Part shown: positions 33,803 through 46,299 of the stretch, piece by piece | How the letters are laid out: each line of letters starts with the position of its first letter | Position numbering within the stretch: the first letter of the stretch is position 1 | Assembly (NCBI RefSeq): GCF_009905375.1 | Contig: NC_133657.1 | Location: forward strand, 44,380,192 to 44,444,191 | Direction of reading: 5' to 3' | DNA from: Apium graveolens | Lineage: Eukaryota > Streptophyta > Magnoliopsida > Apiales > Apiaceae | DNA: 64,000 nucleotides | Translations under genes and position numbers: made by a program | Notes under the pieces: generated by a model | The model's database searches: none | Told to the model about the DNA's origin: nothing | Seen by the model: the letters and a program-made list of their open reading frames with translations, nothing else

Positions 33803-36800
33803 CCGAAATCCCCAGATACCGACAGAATTAAGTATAAGGTAACATGATGAAAAGATTTCAATTCAAGGATTATAAGAGAGGATCATTTAAGGAATATAAA
33901 ATATTAAGAAAGGTTTAGGGAAGCCCAAAATAAGATCCCGGATATGATCCCTCAAATGATTAACGAGAACGAGAGTTAAGCAAACCGTAAAACAATAAAC
34001 GGCCAAGGGACAAGCACATACAAGTAGAATGGGAAGGAAGCTTCCAGAGAGCTAAAACGTGGTTAAAAGAGAAGGTGACATCATCACCATGAATTGGACA
34101 AGTGGCAAGATGATGATGTAGGCAAGATGATGCAAGTAATTTGCAAGATATTTAGCCAAGATTTATATCACCAAGCCTTTTTATGCACAAAGATCAATAA
34201 ATAAAGCAAGCTTCTCCCCCCCCATTTTATCTTCTTCACTTCGAGTTTTCATGGAAATGGTGATTTGGAAATTCAAAACTCAAGCTATACTCCATGGAAA
34301 ATTATAAGGTTTGTTTATTTGGATCCTATATTTCATAACTAAGAAGAGCAAGTAGTTTGAGTGCTTGAATCAAGGTTTTCTATCTCAAACAAGTCATTTT
34401 AGTGGAGGGTGAATAGTAACCAAGTTAGTTGTATTTTGGTTTTCTTAGGTTCCATTGAAGATCCAAGCTTCCTAAGGCCATATAAGCACCCCTTGAAGCT
34501 TCTAAGTGAATCCCCACTCTCCAAGGAAGGTATAAAGCCCTTGAACCCTTATAAATCATGGGTTTAATATGTTTTTTAATATTAGATAGTTGTGGGAGTA
34601 TGCTAAGAATTGGTATGATTAGTGATATGATTTGGATGAGTTTATGCTTGGTTATTGCCATTAGTTAGTCAGTTTATGCTTTTGAAGTTATGGATCTTGA
34701 ATGTTTGACCTAGAAATTGGTGTATTAGGTTATAGTAAAATGTTGATGGTTGAATGATCTTGTATTGGGGTTGAATGGTGGTGTAATGGTGTTGATTTGT
34801 GGTGGTTTGGTATTGAATTGATTTGGTAAAATTTGGGAATGATGTAAACATAGCCGTCGTAATGCCCAATTTTCCTTAGACTGTTTTGTGCATAACTTTT
34901 GCACCCGAACACTCACTGCCATGAACTGACCATTACTATTCTTAGATAGTTTATGATTCAAGCTTCGTTTTGATATGTGGTTCACTTAGATACTGTACTG
35001 TTTAGGAGAAACGACCATTTTAGTTACGGTGTTTCGCGAACGAACCTTTACCTCTTGCTTAACTTTGAAACCTTGTTTAAGGCCCCTAAAAGACTAATTG
35101 GATTACAAAACAATTATGTAAGGTGGATTAGGAAGTTGGTAAATTACTCACGAAAGAGTTGCCTTAAAATTCGTAACGGTTAATTTATTAAAATTAGTGG
35201 AGCCGAGGGTACGCAAGCGATTAACGCAAATTGTTAAGCGTATAAGCGCCATAAGCGCAACGTTAGGGTCTAAGTGGATAAAGTCTAGTTTCTTAAGCGA
35301 CCGTGGTTTAATTCCTGCTAATTTTATTGATCATAGTTTATCGAACCCACTCTAAGCTTAAGTCTACCCCGGAGCACTCAGACAAGTTTTCTACCTGTTA
35401 TACTGTTGTTGTGATGTAAATATATATGCATTATCTGGTGATAAGTGCATGATTGTTATTAGCAAATCTTGCGATATATTGGAGCATGTTGATATGGTAT
35501 TATATGCATGTTGTGAACCTTGATATTTTATTATCAATTCAAATGCTTATAACTGCATAATACCTATGCTAAAGATAAGTAGTAGTTGTGTATACCCTTA
35601 ATATAGGGGACCCAAAGGTTAACATTTTTCTAAACCGGGAGGCGATATTCCCAAGTATATTATATATAAATATATATAGTTTTCAAAACTATTAATTGAA
35701 TAAGGTTTATTCAATAGTTTTATATATAAGTGAATATTATTTTTGGAATATTCGTAAAAGATTTCTATTACGGTCAAATACTAGTTTAAGTATTTCAATA
35801 GAGTTTCTACTTACGAAACTTATTTTATTTCTATTAATAAATGAATATTAGTTTGAATATTCATTCGAGAACTTATGACTCCACTTGTTTTATTAAATAA
35901 TATTCTTTGTTTTCTTAAATAATAATGTTTCGATATTTGCCAAGTATTCGGAAAATAATTGATACTATCAAATCATTCTTACTTTAAATATTTCCAGAGA
36001 TTATTTCAAACTTTATCAAAACTATTTTTAGAAAGTTAGAGCGGATACCAAAACTCGTTTTCAAATTTAAGATCTTTCTTTCGAAGGGGATTTAAATACT
36101 CGCTCAAAAATCTGAGGGATCCGACTCCGTGATGTATTTTTATATTCGGAACAAGGTTGCTGTTTTGATAAAAGTTTTTGATTACTTACCCAACACTCGG
36201 GAAGTAAAATTCTTGGAATAAGTTAATCCATTAACAGGCATCTCCTGGGAAATATCAGTGAGTTTTCCTTTACGATTAGATACGACTTCTTGGTGGAGCC
36301 GTATCAACAAGTTCTACTTGGGGAAATGGGGGGACAAGCTTTACGTTTCAGAGTCATGGATTTCATCTGAACTAGGAGTGGCGTAAGTGGTCGAGTGGCG
36401 CCGGCCCAGCCTTATTATATTGGCCCAAATTGCCCGGAAGTTCCGCTAAGACGGTCCATTCCTTAGGAGTCCAGTGTTCGGTTGACAAGTAAATCCGACT
36501 GTTCTCCTCTACATGTAGAAAATGGTGGGTTGCACTATTATTACTGATCATCGTGAGTGGTCTTCCTGGCGCGCAAACTCCCGTAATGAGTTCATCATCC
36601 AGTTGGATATTTCTGCAACACTACCCAAAGCACTTCGATAGAAGGCTATGGCTGGGCGATTGTTGAGTGTTGGCAGGGTCGAGTTTTCAAAATGATGTTT
36701 TCATCAAATGAAGTATCTCATAACTTCATTTTATTTTGATGATATTTCAAAGATTGATTCTCTACAAGTTTGTCTTGTAGCTTCATCTATGGGATGAAAT

Positions 36801-37643
36801 ATTTATACCTTGAACGGTGGTACTTCAAGTAGTATTCGGAAAAGATATAAGTATATTGGGGTATGTTGTAACTTCATCTTTTCAACTTATATCTAGTTAA
36901 TGATTATCTTGTGCACGACAAAGATTTTCAGAATAACGCTGAGACAAGGTTAGATATATGAGATCACCTTGCAACGATATTTTATACAGTTATAAACTAG
37001 AACTCTGTGTACATTATACATGTCAGAAAATTTCAAAGATTTTGAGAAGTATATATGTATATATATACTGAATATTTTATGACTTCGTCACATTAAGATA
37101 TCAAACTTGGTTCATTTCTTCTTGACCAAGACTTTTATAGTACTATTAGAATGCTCATATATTGTAAATTATTATAAATATTATTTTGGTGGGCTTGTTG
37201 CTCACCCTTGCTTTCTTCTTTCATCACACAACAACAGATAGACAAGATGAACAGTACCAAGCTCCCAATTTGCGAGCGGATAGGAAACGTTCTACAGTTT
37301 CCTGTAGGCGTTGATGCCTCTGTAGCTGAGGTAGGAAATACCAATAAGCTAGGCTTTCAACTTTTGATGTACCAGACTTATGTATATTTATGAACTGTAA
37401 TAATGGCAAAGAATATGTAAATTTATTCAGAAATCCTTTTAAGGTGTAATGACTTATAATTGTGGAATAAAATGATTTGTGTTATTTTTGGTATTCATCT
37501 TTGAGACTATAACTTGTGAAGTGTGTATATATATTGTGGGGTCACAGTACGCAGTAGTTGGTTTTTATTAAGATTAAGTGTTATTAAGGGAAATGGAACT
37601 CGTGACAACCCGGATCCCCGACCCCAGATTTGGGGGTGTTACA
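33803..37643 (+). repeat. Family A 5' LTR (3,841 bp visible)
   Basis: It matches the reverse complement of 3,676 to about 7,855, ending GGGGGTGTTACA next to a primer site. It contains only about one unit of the 55-bp repeat seen four times in the other copy. Short frames inside it (34,425-34,985 and 37,208-37,393) have mirror counterparts in the other LTR because the LTRs are homologous. Confidence 0.88.
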
Positions 37644-37647
37644 AAAA

Positions 37648-37660
37648 TGGTATCAGAGCA
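37648..37660 (+). promoter_or_regulatory. Primer-binding site, family A copy 2
   Basis: TGGTATCAGAGCA begins four bases after the LTR end; this is the tRNA-Met type seen in copy 1. Confidence 0.88.
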
Positions 37661-37905
37661 AAGCGTTATAAACCTCAGAGATGATGTGTCGTTAAAATGA
37701 TAAGTTCACTAAGATAATAAGAACTCTTGCCAAGTTCATAGTCAGACTACCTACCGTAGTACTGACAGTTAAAACCCTTATGGGAACCCTTATAAATATC
37801 ATGATAGAAGTGTAGTTCATTATCGTATATGGTAGCGGGACTCCGAACCCTGAGGTTGAGGAGCAACAGTGCGATGATGTTTTATTACTTATTGGAGATC
37901 AGATT

Positions 37906-38109
37906 GTGGATCTGATAGAGCGTCCTAATGAGGGACCGCATAATGCTCATGTTGAGGATGTAGCCGTTGAGGAGGTTGTCCCAGGAGAGATTGTTGCTGA
38001 GGAGGATCTCGAGGAGGATTCTGATAAGAGTAAAAATTTGATCGCTGAGGAATGGATGACCGTAGTCAGGGCGAGTACAAGAGATAGGAATTTCTGGTTA
38101 CTACCGTAG
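37906..38109 (+). pseudogene. Truncated pre-gag ORF, family A copy 2
   Basis: The reading LIERPNEGPHNAHVEDVAVE with an acidic run aligns with the start of the 257-codon ORF at 2,640-3,413. At about 38,090 the match stops after RASTRDR and the sequence switches to gypsy pol. The second half of the ORF (the proline-rich and helical parts) is missing. Confidence 0.65.
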
Positions 38110-38930
38110 GTTCGTTCAAAATTTTGCAAAGATCACAACCCATTTAACGTGGCTTACTCGTAAGACTGAGAAGTTCGAATGGACAGAGGAATGCGAGAAT
38201 AGCTTCTAAGAACTGAAGAAAAGATTGGTGACGACCCATGCGTTGGCGTTGTCGGAGGGAAAAGGAGATTTTGTGATTTATAAGTGATGCTTCGCACAAG
38301 GAATTAGGGTGCGTGCTTATGTAACACGGTAAGGTAATCATGTACGCGTCAAGACAATTGAGGGAATATAAAATTCGATATCCCCCCCCCATGATCTTGA
38401 GCTCACGGTAATAGTTTTACCCTAAATATTGGAGGCACTACTTGTATGGAGAGAAGTGCGAGGTTTACACAAACCCCAAGAGCTCAAGTATATTTTTATG
38501 CAGAAAGAGCTCAATATGCGCCAGAGGAGGTGGTTAGAGCTAATCAAGGATTATTATTATGAGATAATTTATCAGTCAGGTAAAGCCAATGTGGTGGCTG
38601 ACGCCCTTGGTAGAAAGGAGAGACTCAAGATGATAATATCTTCGGGAGAGTAGATAAAATTTCGAGAAAATAGAAATAGAAGTGAAGGTAAACAGAGCTG
38701 ATACTGAAAGGCTGTTTGAGGTTGTAATGCAGCCTGAATTATGGGAAAAGATCATATTGTGCCAAGAAAAAGTGATGAATGAAGGCAGAGATCTAATGAC
38801 TGGAGAAAAGATTAATACCGAGAAAGATGATAAGGGAATAGCGAGGTATTCCTACAGAATTTGGTTTCCAAACGTTTAAGAGCTTAAGGACTGGATCTTA
38901 GATGAAATCCATAGTTCGAGGAATAAGATT
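38090..38930 (+). pseudogene. pol: Ty3/gypsy pol fragment (RT end, RNase H, integrase start) inside family A copy 2
   Basis: Readable pieces in order: YYRRFVQNFAKITTHLTWLT with TEKFEWTEECENSF (the RT/RNase H connection), an RNase H stretch with stops, then [19 protein letters not shown] with SGKANVVADALGRKERLK. The end is ELKDWILDEIHSS at the integrase N-terminus. They match 53,440-54,280 of the family C element in order, at clear but diverged similarity. Copy 1 has no such segment here, so it is an addition or rearrangement in copy 2. Stops at several places. Confidence 0.75.
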
Positions 38931-41522
38931 TAGGGCAAACCCTGAATGTGATAGTCAGGGAGGTCACCATCAAGAAAGAAGGAACCCATAACATAATGAA
39001 GTGAAAAACAAGGATTTTAACGTATAAGATAACCCCAATTATGGGAGAAGGATGAAACATTTCATACCGAGAAAATAGAAGTCGAGCAAGATAGGGAGAC
39101 CAGGATGGTACTCCTATGGGGCAATTCATGGACCTGCCTAAACAAAACTTATACTTTTATCCCCAACCACCACCCTGAGGAAACAATGCGGTGGGAAATT
39201 TTTTCAGGACTTTAAGTCGCTTAGCTCTCAGAGTTCCAAGGAACAAGGTGACCCAGTCAAGACAAGAGCCTGGCTAAAGGAAATAGAGGAATCATTTAAG
39301 ATTTTATGATCGATGAAGCGCAAAAACATATTTTTGCCACTTACCTTCCTAAGAGAGAGGCCACCCGCTAGTGGAAGGCTAAGGAAGATAGAGAGATAGC
39401 ATATAAAAGTTAGAGCCAGACCAAAGGCGGAAGAATATAATGAATTATGAATCTAGGTTGTGAAATTCATCAAGGTTCATTTAAAGGACACGATTCCAGA
39501 GTGACAGGATGTTTGAAATCAAGAATTACACTACATTGGTCCATGAAAGGATTGTAATAGTAATGAAAATAAGAAGACTGAAAAGGAAATAGATATAAAG
39601 GAAATAAAGTTGAGGAACGATAAGGGAGTTAGGAATGCAGAAATCCTAAGGAACCCTATCAATAAAGATAAGAGAAGTGGTAATCATCAGGGTGATGGTG
39701 ATTGACCATGAGGTAAAGTCAAAGTTTGAATGCATAAGTGATAAATATATGTTATCCCCTTTAAGTTGGGAGGATTTAAGGAAACCATGAGATAGTTCGA
39801 AGGATATATAATAAGACGCGGATAGACTGAGGAGACAAAAAAAGGTAAGAAATTATGAAATTGGATGAAGGAAGTGACCATCAAGAATGTGAAGTGTATG
39901 TAACAACTGTGAAATACCAGGTATAAGAGATATCCCAATATTGAGAAAACTGTTGAGATAAATTAGTTGTGAATGAGGATTTATAAATAAGAAGTTCACG
40001 TTGAACATACCCAATATCTTCTAGAGCATCCCTGTTATCATTACTAAATCAGGAAAGAAAAGCGGATAACCGTTGTTATCTTTTGGAGGCCATATGGACT
40101 GACCTCAGTTTGAATAACGATGCTATTATTAAATTAGGTATAGATTCGAGGTGGGAATGATTGAATAAGATACCCTTATCAGGGATATATGACTTGATTT
40201 ATCCATATAAGGATGCAAGTACCTTTTTAAAGGTGCAATTAAGGATAGAACCTTGATAACTTGAGATGAACCCTATGGGAATGCATAAAGGTTGGCATTT
40301 CACCCTTATTAGGGACAATATGAGTTTTGACAGTATGAAATGAGAAAGGATTAAGGTAACAACAACCTTTAAGGATCAGTGGAGAAATTTTTCAGAAGTA
40401 CTAGACAATGGTTCTAGTACTAGTAAATGGTATTTTGATATGCCCTGTATCTAGGGAATACATGAGGAACGATTCAAGGATAACCTTAGAGGTTTTACAA
40501 GGAGAAAGGTAATTTTCAAAGTTCTTAAGAATAGGAATTTTGATAAAGAAAATATGACGTAATTATAATAATGCCAGGTGGGCATGTGTTGGACCATAAG
40601 AAAGTATAGATCATCCCAATAAAGGTCGAGATTGGTGAAAACAAGAAGGTCCCAAGATAAAAGACGTCCTAGGTATGATCGAGAGTCAGTCGTGACAATG
40701 TTAAACTCTAAAGACCGATGCAATAACTTTTGGAAAAATGGTGATTTTTTTTCTCACCAAAGCGTAAGGAAGAGCATTTTCACACAAGAAGTGATTGGAA
40801 ATGAGGTAGAAAATTTAGTTGATGATCGTTCAAAAGACATTGATTATAAGGAACTATTACTATCAGGAAAGGCCAATGAGGTGGCCGACACTCTAACTGT
40901 AAGAAAGTAATTATAGGCGCTCATGCCAGAGGAATACAGTAATGATGGTTAAAGCCATGAAGGTTGTATTATGGTGTGAAAGATTGACATTCCTTCTGAT
41001 GATTGTGCGATGCTCAACCGTAATAATAGTTTGGTAAAGATTTAATTCATGTAGCGCTGTGAGTGGGCTACCTATCTTAGAAGGTCCTATCTTGAGATAA
41101 GCCAGGACCATGTTACGAAAGGACTAAATGAACCTTTGAGCTTCATGTCTCCTAATAAAGACATATGGTTAATAATGGTATTAGCCTGCTATCGTTGCTT
41201 TCATTGAAACTCTTCTGCAATTTTATCTGCTTCATGTCATGTATGTACGTCAGGATCAAGAGTGTTCTTCATGAATCATGAATGGTGATTATGTTACCTC
41301 CGTAGAAGAATTTGATACGACAGGTATGGACTCCGTATGGTTAGCTATTATGATTCTAAGGAAAAAGAATGACTACCGTAAGTCCACGGTGGACTATAGT
41401 AATGCAGCAATGATTCTGCGAATAATGAGATGTAACAACCGGGAGAGTTGTATTATAATGGATGTTGAGATTGAGTACCACTAATCGGGTCGTGGTGATG
41501 TATAAGTTATCATTGATAGACT
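38931..41522 (+). pseudogene. gag: Family A copy 2 internal remainder with gag remnant
   Basis: At about 39,189-39,420 the gag fragment recurs (SKEQGDPVKTRAWLKEIEES). The rest aligns by eye with the reverse complement of 1-1,760 and has no coherent frame. The small open frame 41,278-41,484 has no recognised relative. Confidence 0.55.
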
Positions 41523-41808
41523 AACTTTTGATGTACCAGATTTATGTATATTTATGAACTGTAATAATGGCAAAGAATATGTAAATTTATTCAGAAACCC
41601 TTTTGAGGTGTATTGACTTATAATTGTGGAATAAAATGACTTGTGTTATTTTTGGTATTCATCTCTGAGACTATAACTTGTGGTGTGTGTTTGTATATAT
41701 TGTGGGGTTATAGTACGCAGTAGTTGGTTTTTATTAAGATTAAGTGTTATTAAGGGAAATGGAACTCGTGATAACCCGGATCCTCGAACCCGGATTTGGG
41801 GTGTTACA
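41523..41808 (+). repeat. Family A 3' LTR remnant
   Basis: About 286 bp match 37,362-37,643, from AACTTTTGATGTACCAGA to GGGGTGTTACA. About 4 kb of the LTR is missing on its left side. Confidence 0.85.
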
Positions 41809-42068
41809 CAATAGTTTGTACCTTTGAGAGAAAAGATAATGGTTTTGTCACTTGAGTTTTAAACAGCCGTGGTCCATATCTCTTCAACCACTTCACAGTA
41901 GATAACAATAGACTCTAGCATAGCATACTTCAGTTTGCAGCTTCGAATGAAATCCATCACTTTGTGGTAATCCTCATAAGCCGCAATCTCCTTATTTACT
42001 AATACAACGAAGTTATTCTTTTCATACACAAACCCAGATTGGGACATGATCTTGACTACTTGTGCCAT
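41809..42068 (-). pseudogene. N-terminus of a Copia accessory ORF (second copy, minus strand)
   Basis: ATG at 42,068 reads MAQVVKIMSQSGFVYEKNNF and continues to CEVVEEIWTTAV, then one stop, then NSSDKTIIFSLKGTNY up to the family A LTR end. It aligns in order with Copia-1 at 12,860-13,060: NN-Y/F, a helical middle, W-N/T-T-A-L/V, then a beta-like stretch ending K-G-H/T-R/N-Y. This is the same protein family from a different element. The rest of the ORF is not found beyond the family A element, where there is an assembly gap. Confidence 0.6.
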
Positions 42069-42169
42069 TGCTGAGAATGATAATAGTTTGCAGAGAAAAA
42101 GATTTTACTTTGGAGAAGAAATAGTTAGGGAAATTGCTTGAGAAAGATAAAAGTAAAGAATAGAAATGA
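42069..42169 (-). promoter_or_regulatory. Leader of the minus-strand accessory ORF
   Basis: On the minus strand this is CT-rich and A-rich leader ending CATTCTCAGCA/ATGGCACAA, resembling the leader before the small ORF at 11,746. It is cut by the family C LTR at 42,170. Confidence 0.35.
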
Positions 42170-45100
42170 TGTTACGACCGGCATTTTATGTAATATTATT
42201 TGTGGATTTAATATAATATTAAAGTCAAACGAAAATATATTCAATGATTGTACACTAGTGTGAGTGAAAATTTCTGCATTATAAATTTGCTTTGTGTAGT
42301 ATATGATTTTTCAAAGCAAGAGTTTATTTAATTTCTTTATTATTGATTTATAAGGAATATTCTAAGCTTTGGAAAAATTTTCTTTTAAAAGGTATTTTGT
42401 TCACAAATTTTGAAAATGATGTTATAAAGTCTCTAAAAATCCAAGTTATTTTATGGTATAAATTTCATAATTTTTGAACTTGTATTTTATTTTATAAAAA
42501 TAAATCATTATAAATTTTAGTTGTCATATTTATCAAATTACATGAATATCCTTGCATGCAAACTCTCTTCTATTCAACTAAAGGGCTAAAAAGGACAATT
42601 ATAACCCCACTAACTCTCATCTTGCTAACCAAATTACTCCTTTGTCCTTGCATGCAAAATGGTCTTAGTATGTGGGAAGGTTAATCTTGTCAATTCTCAT
42701 TTCCACTCACTTATTTCAATCAATCAAAATCATAAAAACCCAAAGTACAAAGTGTTGTGATCATTCACCCCACTCCACAATCCACCCTCACTCTCTCCTC
42801 CCTCCCTCCTCCCTCACCTCTCGGTTTTTCCTCCCTCTCGGCAATCACCATAGCCGAAGCCCCCATCCCCTTTCTTTTCTCCATTCTTTCACTCAAACAT
42901 CCATCTTATATTCAAGTAATCTTGCTCCCTACATGTTGTCTATATATATTTCAAAGAGTTTTGAGTAGAAAGTTTAAGTTTAAGGGTTGCATGTAAAGGT
43001 TTTAGTGAAACTCAAAATACAATCTTGATTCTTATGGATTTAAGGTTGTTTTTGAGAGGACTATAAGGAATGGATAAATGCCAAGACTTGAGAAGGAAAC
43101 TCTTGATGATTTAATGGCCATTTCCATCCATTTCATTCGGCCATGACCATATGGGAGCCGAATGAATGGTCCTTGAAATCATTCTTGTTGTTTTGATCAA
43201 TTTTTGCATGTTTATGTGATAATGACTTGAATTTTGTGGTGAAAATTTGATAAAACTCCTTGCATGCTAAGTGATCATCTAGTTATACATTATGCTAGGC
43301 TTGCATGTCAATTTTAAGATGGAATATATGTAGAAAATGTGTTGTTTTGGTTTGAAAAACCCAAAGGCATGCATGCATGAGAATTTCTCTTAGAATGTTG
43401 TAAGATTTTGATCATTTGGAAAGATTTTGTTAGTGAGCCTTAATTTCAGTAGGTATATGTTAATATTGATTTATGCTTCTTGTTGCATGGTAATAATTCG
43501 TGATTATCTTTTATAAAAAAATGCATACCTTGTTGTTTCAAAAGCATGAAGATTTGTGATTTGTGAAGTGTAGATTCTCTTGTTTTGCTATAATTGTACC
43601 TTAGATAAGGATGATCTCACCAAGGTTATTTTGAGAATAAGGGAGTTAGTTCAGTAGAATACCATATTTAGGTCTTGGTTTGAGTATTGGGTTGTTGGTA
43701 GTTGAGTTTGTCAAGTCAAAACCTTGGAGAAATGAGAGTTATAGTTTCTGCAGAAAATCAGTTTAGTACCCTGAGGTTTAGAGTGAGTTTTGACCATGTC
43801 ATTGGTGTTCACTTTGAGGCCCAAGCTACCAGAAGTTAGTATTGGGAGTATATAAAAGGTTTTAGGAGTTGGTTGGAGGTTTGCATGTCATTTGGTTAGG
43901 TGCACAAGTAGAATAACCAAATCTGTCCAGCAGGGGACAGTTTTGTTGCAACTTAGAAATAGGGAGATTTGACCATGTCATGGGTAGGCCCTCATTAGTC
44001 CCAATTGGGCCTTAGTTAGAGGGAGTTTCAGAGAAGTTTTTCCAACCATAGTTCATAGGATATGAGTTAGAACCATGTGTCACAAGTTTATTCAAGTCAG
44101 GGCATTTTCTGCCCAGAAAAACAGGGAAACCTTGGACTTTTAGCTTAGGCCCAAGAAGGCCCAAGCCAGGCCCTTGAGCCATATCAAGTTTGTGAGATGC
44201 TCTTAGGTCAGGAGAGTCTTGTATAAAAGTTTTGAAGGAAAAGTTGTACTTTAAGAGTGTCTAATGCACTCAAGAAACTATAGTTGTCATTCTGAAATTT
44301 GCACCAGTGAGCACTTTCACTTATCACATAGTTTTAGAACACTTAGAAGTGAGTATTAGGTCGACCACCATAGTTTTAAGATAGTATAAGGTCAGTAGAG
44401 CAAAAGGCACAAGTAAGGGTCAATAGGTTTTGGATAATTTAGAAAAGGCACATCGAGTTAGGAAACCAAAATTTGAAGACTTTGTCTAGTTTAGCGACCA
44501 AGTGACTTAAATTGTGAGTCGAGATCATCCAAGCCTAGTGTGAATTATGGTGTTATTTGGTATTAATATACGATATGTGATTATGTGGCTACGTGTGTAC
44601 ATTTGAAATATAAAGGTGGATATAAATTAAGTGTGTATAGGCCTAAGTGCCATCCATGTTTAATTTCGGGTTGTAAATAGGTTAAGATGGTAAGAATATA
44701 TTATAATGAGGATTATTATTAATTATGTAGGATCTCGAGACGAGGGAAAACTTGCCATAAAAGTCGAGTGAAGCTCCAGTTGTTCCTACCAGTCAGACCA
44801 GACCAGCCTATCTCAAGGTAAGTGATTCAACTTGACCTTTGTATTTACTATAAACAGTTCATATATATCGATGCAATTATCCTGAGTCATTTTGATATGT
44901 TTAAATCAAGCGTATCTCTCGCTTATCTTTGAATTATATAGAAATGCCATGAACCCTCGAGTATGGATTGCAAGTAGTTCAAAAGTCTTTTCATGATAGT
45001 TAAATGCCATGATAAAATAAAGAGTTGTTATATTACTTGATTGATCCTCTTGATTAACATGCTGATGATTCCTACGTATTGATATCTCATCCTGATACTT

Positions 45101-46185
45101 GAACCTCTATAGAACCTTACCTTGAACTCTGATAGTCAGAAACTTACCAAAATGATTCCTCATTGATTGATACCCTCTTCCCTATCCTAAAGCTTGACAA
45201 TTCTGATATATATACATCCTGAGCTAGAGATCATTACCTTAACACCCATAGTATTCGTGAAGCTTATCTTCTTAATGATCCAACATCCATACCTTGACGA
45301 GAAACCATTGCTTTAAGCCCAGTTTGGCATTACCCCTTCATATTATCCATTAGTCTCACCATATTTTTCTGTCCAAGTTCTGACATATGAAAACCTTTTG
45401 GTTACCCTAATAGAGTAAAGTTTTGTGAATCATGGCCCTGAGATTTAGTACCATATTTCCCGCGATTCGAGTTGATCTATAATCCCTTAATAAAAATATT
45501 TACTGTTAAAAGAGATTTTGTTACAATTCGGCATCAGCTTTTGAAATAAATAAAATATGGGTTTTCAGTCCCAAAGGGGATAAATGTTTTTTTGAATAGT
45601 GGATCTGGACTGAGACGCGAGTCCTTTCCACCCTTATATTAGGCTTAAAAGTTGCCTAGGGATTCCTGTTAATGTTTTAGAACCCAGCGAGGTTCGGGAT
45701 TACTTCGCGGCTGATCACCGGCTGTAATCCGTAGCGTCATAAAATGATTTTGATTAAGACATGATTTTAAAATTGTTTTGATGCAAGCAAAATGATGCCA
45801 TCTCACATAGTTTTATCTCTCGTTATCATTAGTTATGTCTTTCCATTGGCATTCTTAAAATGATTTATTTTTTGTGTCGTTCTGTCAGCACTTGTTGAGC
45901 ATTTGGCTCACTTCTTGCTTTACCCTGATATTACAGCTAGCAGCTATGGTTAGATTCAAGCAGACTGCCCGTAAGACCTGTGATGCTGATGCTTATGTTC
46001 GAGCTCAGGTAGAATAAGTAATAATAGTTGTGTGAGGACTCGATATTTGTAATCAGATGAAATAGTTGGTAGTGTTGGGCTGTTCCAAACCCTAAACTGT
46101 AAGATCTTGGAGTTGGTTGTGTATTCTTCTTTTAAAATATTGTAATAGCTATATTTATTTTACTGTTTAAGTTGGGGGTGTGACA
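42170..46185 (+). repeat. Family C 5' LTR (4,016 bp)
   Basis: TGTTACGACCGG to GGGTGTGACA. It matches 55,558-59,602 across its length with a few percent differences in the stretches I compared. A CT-rich tract lies near 42,775-42,840. The frames at 42,672-42,996 recur at 56,063-56,387 only because the LTRs are copies. Confidence 0.92.
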
Positions 46186-46190
46186 GGTTT

Positions 46191-46203
46191 TGGTATCAGA
46201 GCC
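46191..46203 (+). promoter_or_regulatory. Primer-binding site, family C
   Basis: TGGTATCAGAGCC lies five bases after the LTR end; tRNA-Met type. Confidence 0.92.
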
Positions 46204-46299
46204 ACGGTTTAGAGTCCCTGGACAGCCCAAATAGGTTATAGGATTTGTGTGTAGGTTATAGATATTATGCGAGAGAGTAGGTTAAGTAAATTATTATTA

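Larger units (their letters stand above)
33803..41808 (+). mobile_element. Family A element, second copy (plus strand, rearranged)
   Basis: LTR, primer site, truncated pre-gag ORF, gypsy pol fragment, gag remnant and a 286-bp LTR remnant, in that order. It is the inverted counterpart of 1-8,046. Most of the 3' LTR is deleted, and the 5' LTR start lies in the gap. It is inserted in the minus-strand Copia accessory ORF fragment at 41,809. Confidence 0.85.

Noticed and set aside
33637..33861. Open frames crossing the N block
   Set aside because: Artefacts of translating the assembly gap.
42672..42996. 98- and 79-codon frames repeated at 56,063-56,387
   Set aside because: They sit in the CT-rich part of the family C LTRs and repeat only because the LTRs are copies; the third copy (49,642-49,842 region, inverted) does not keep the frame.
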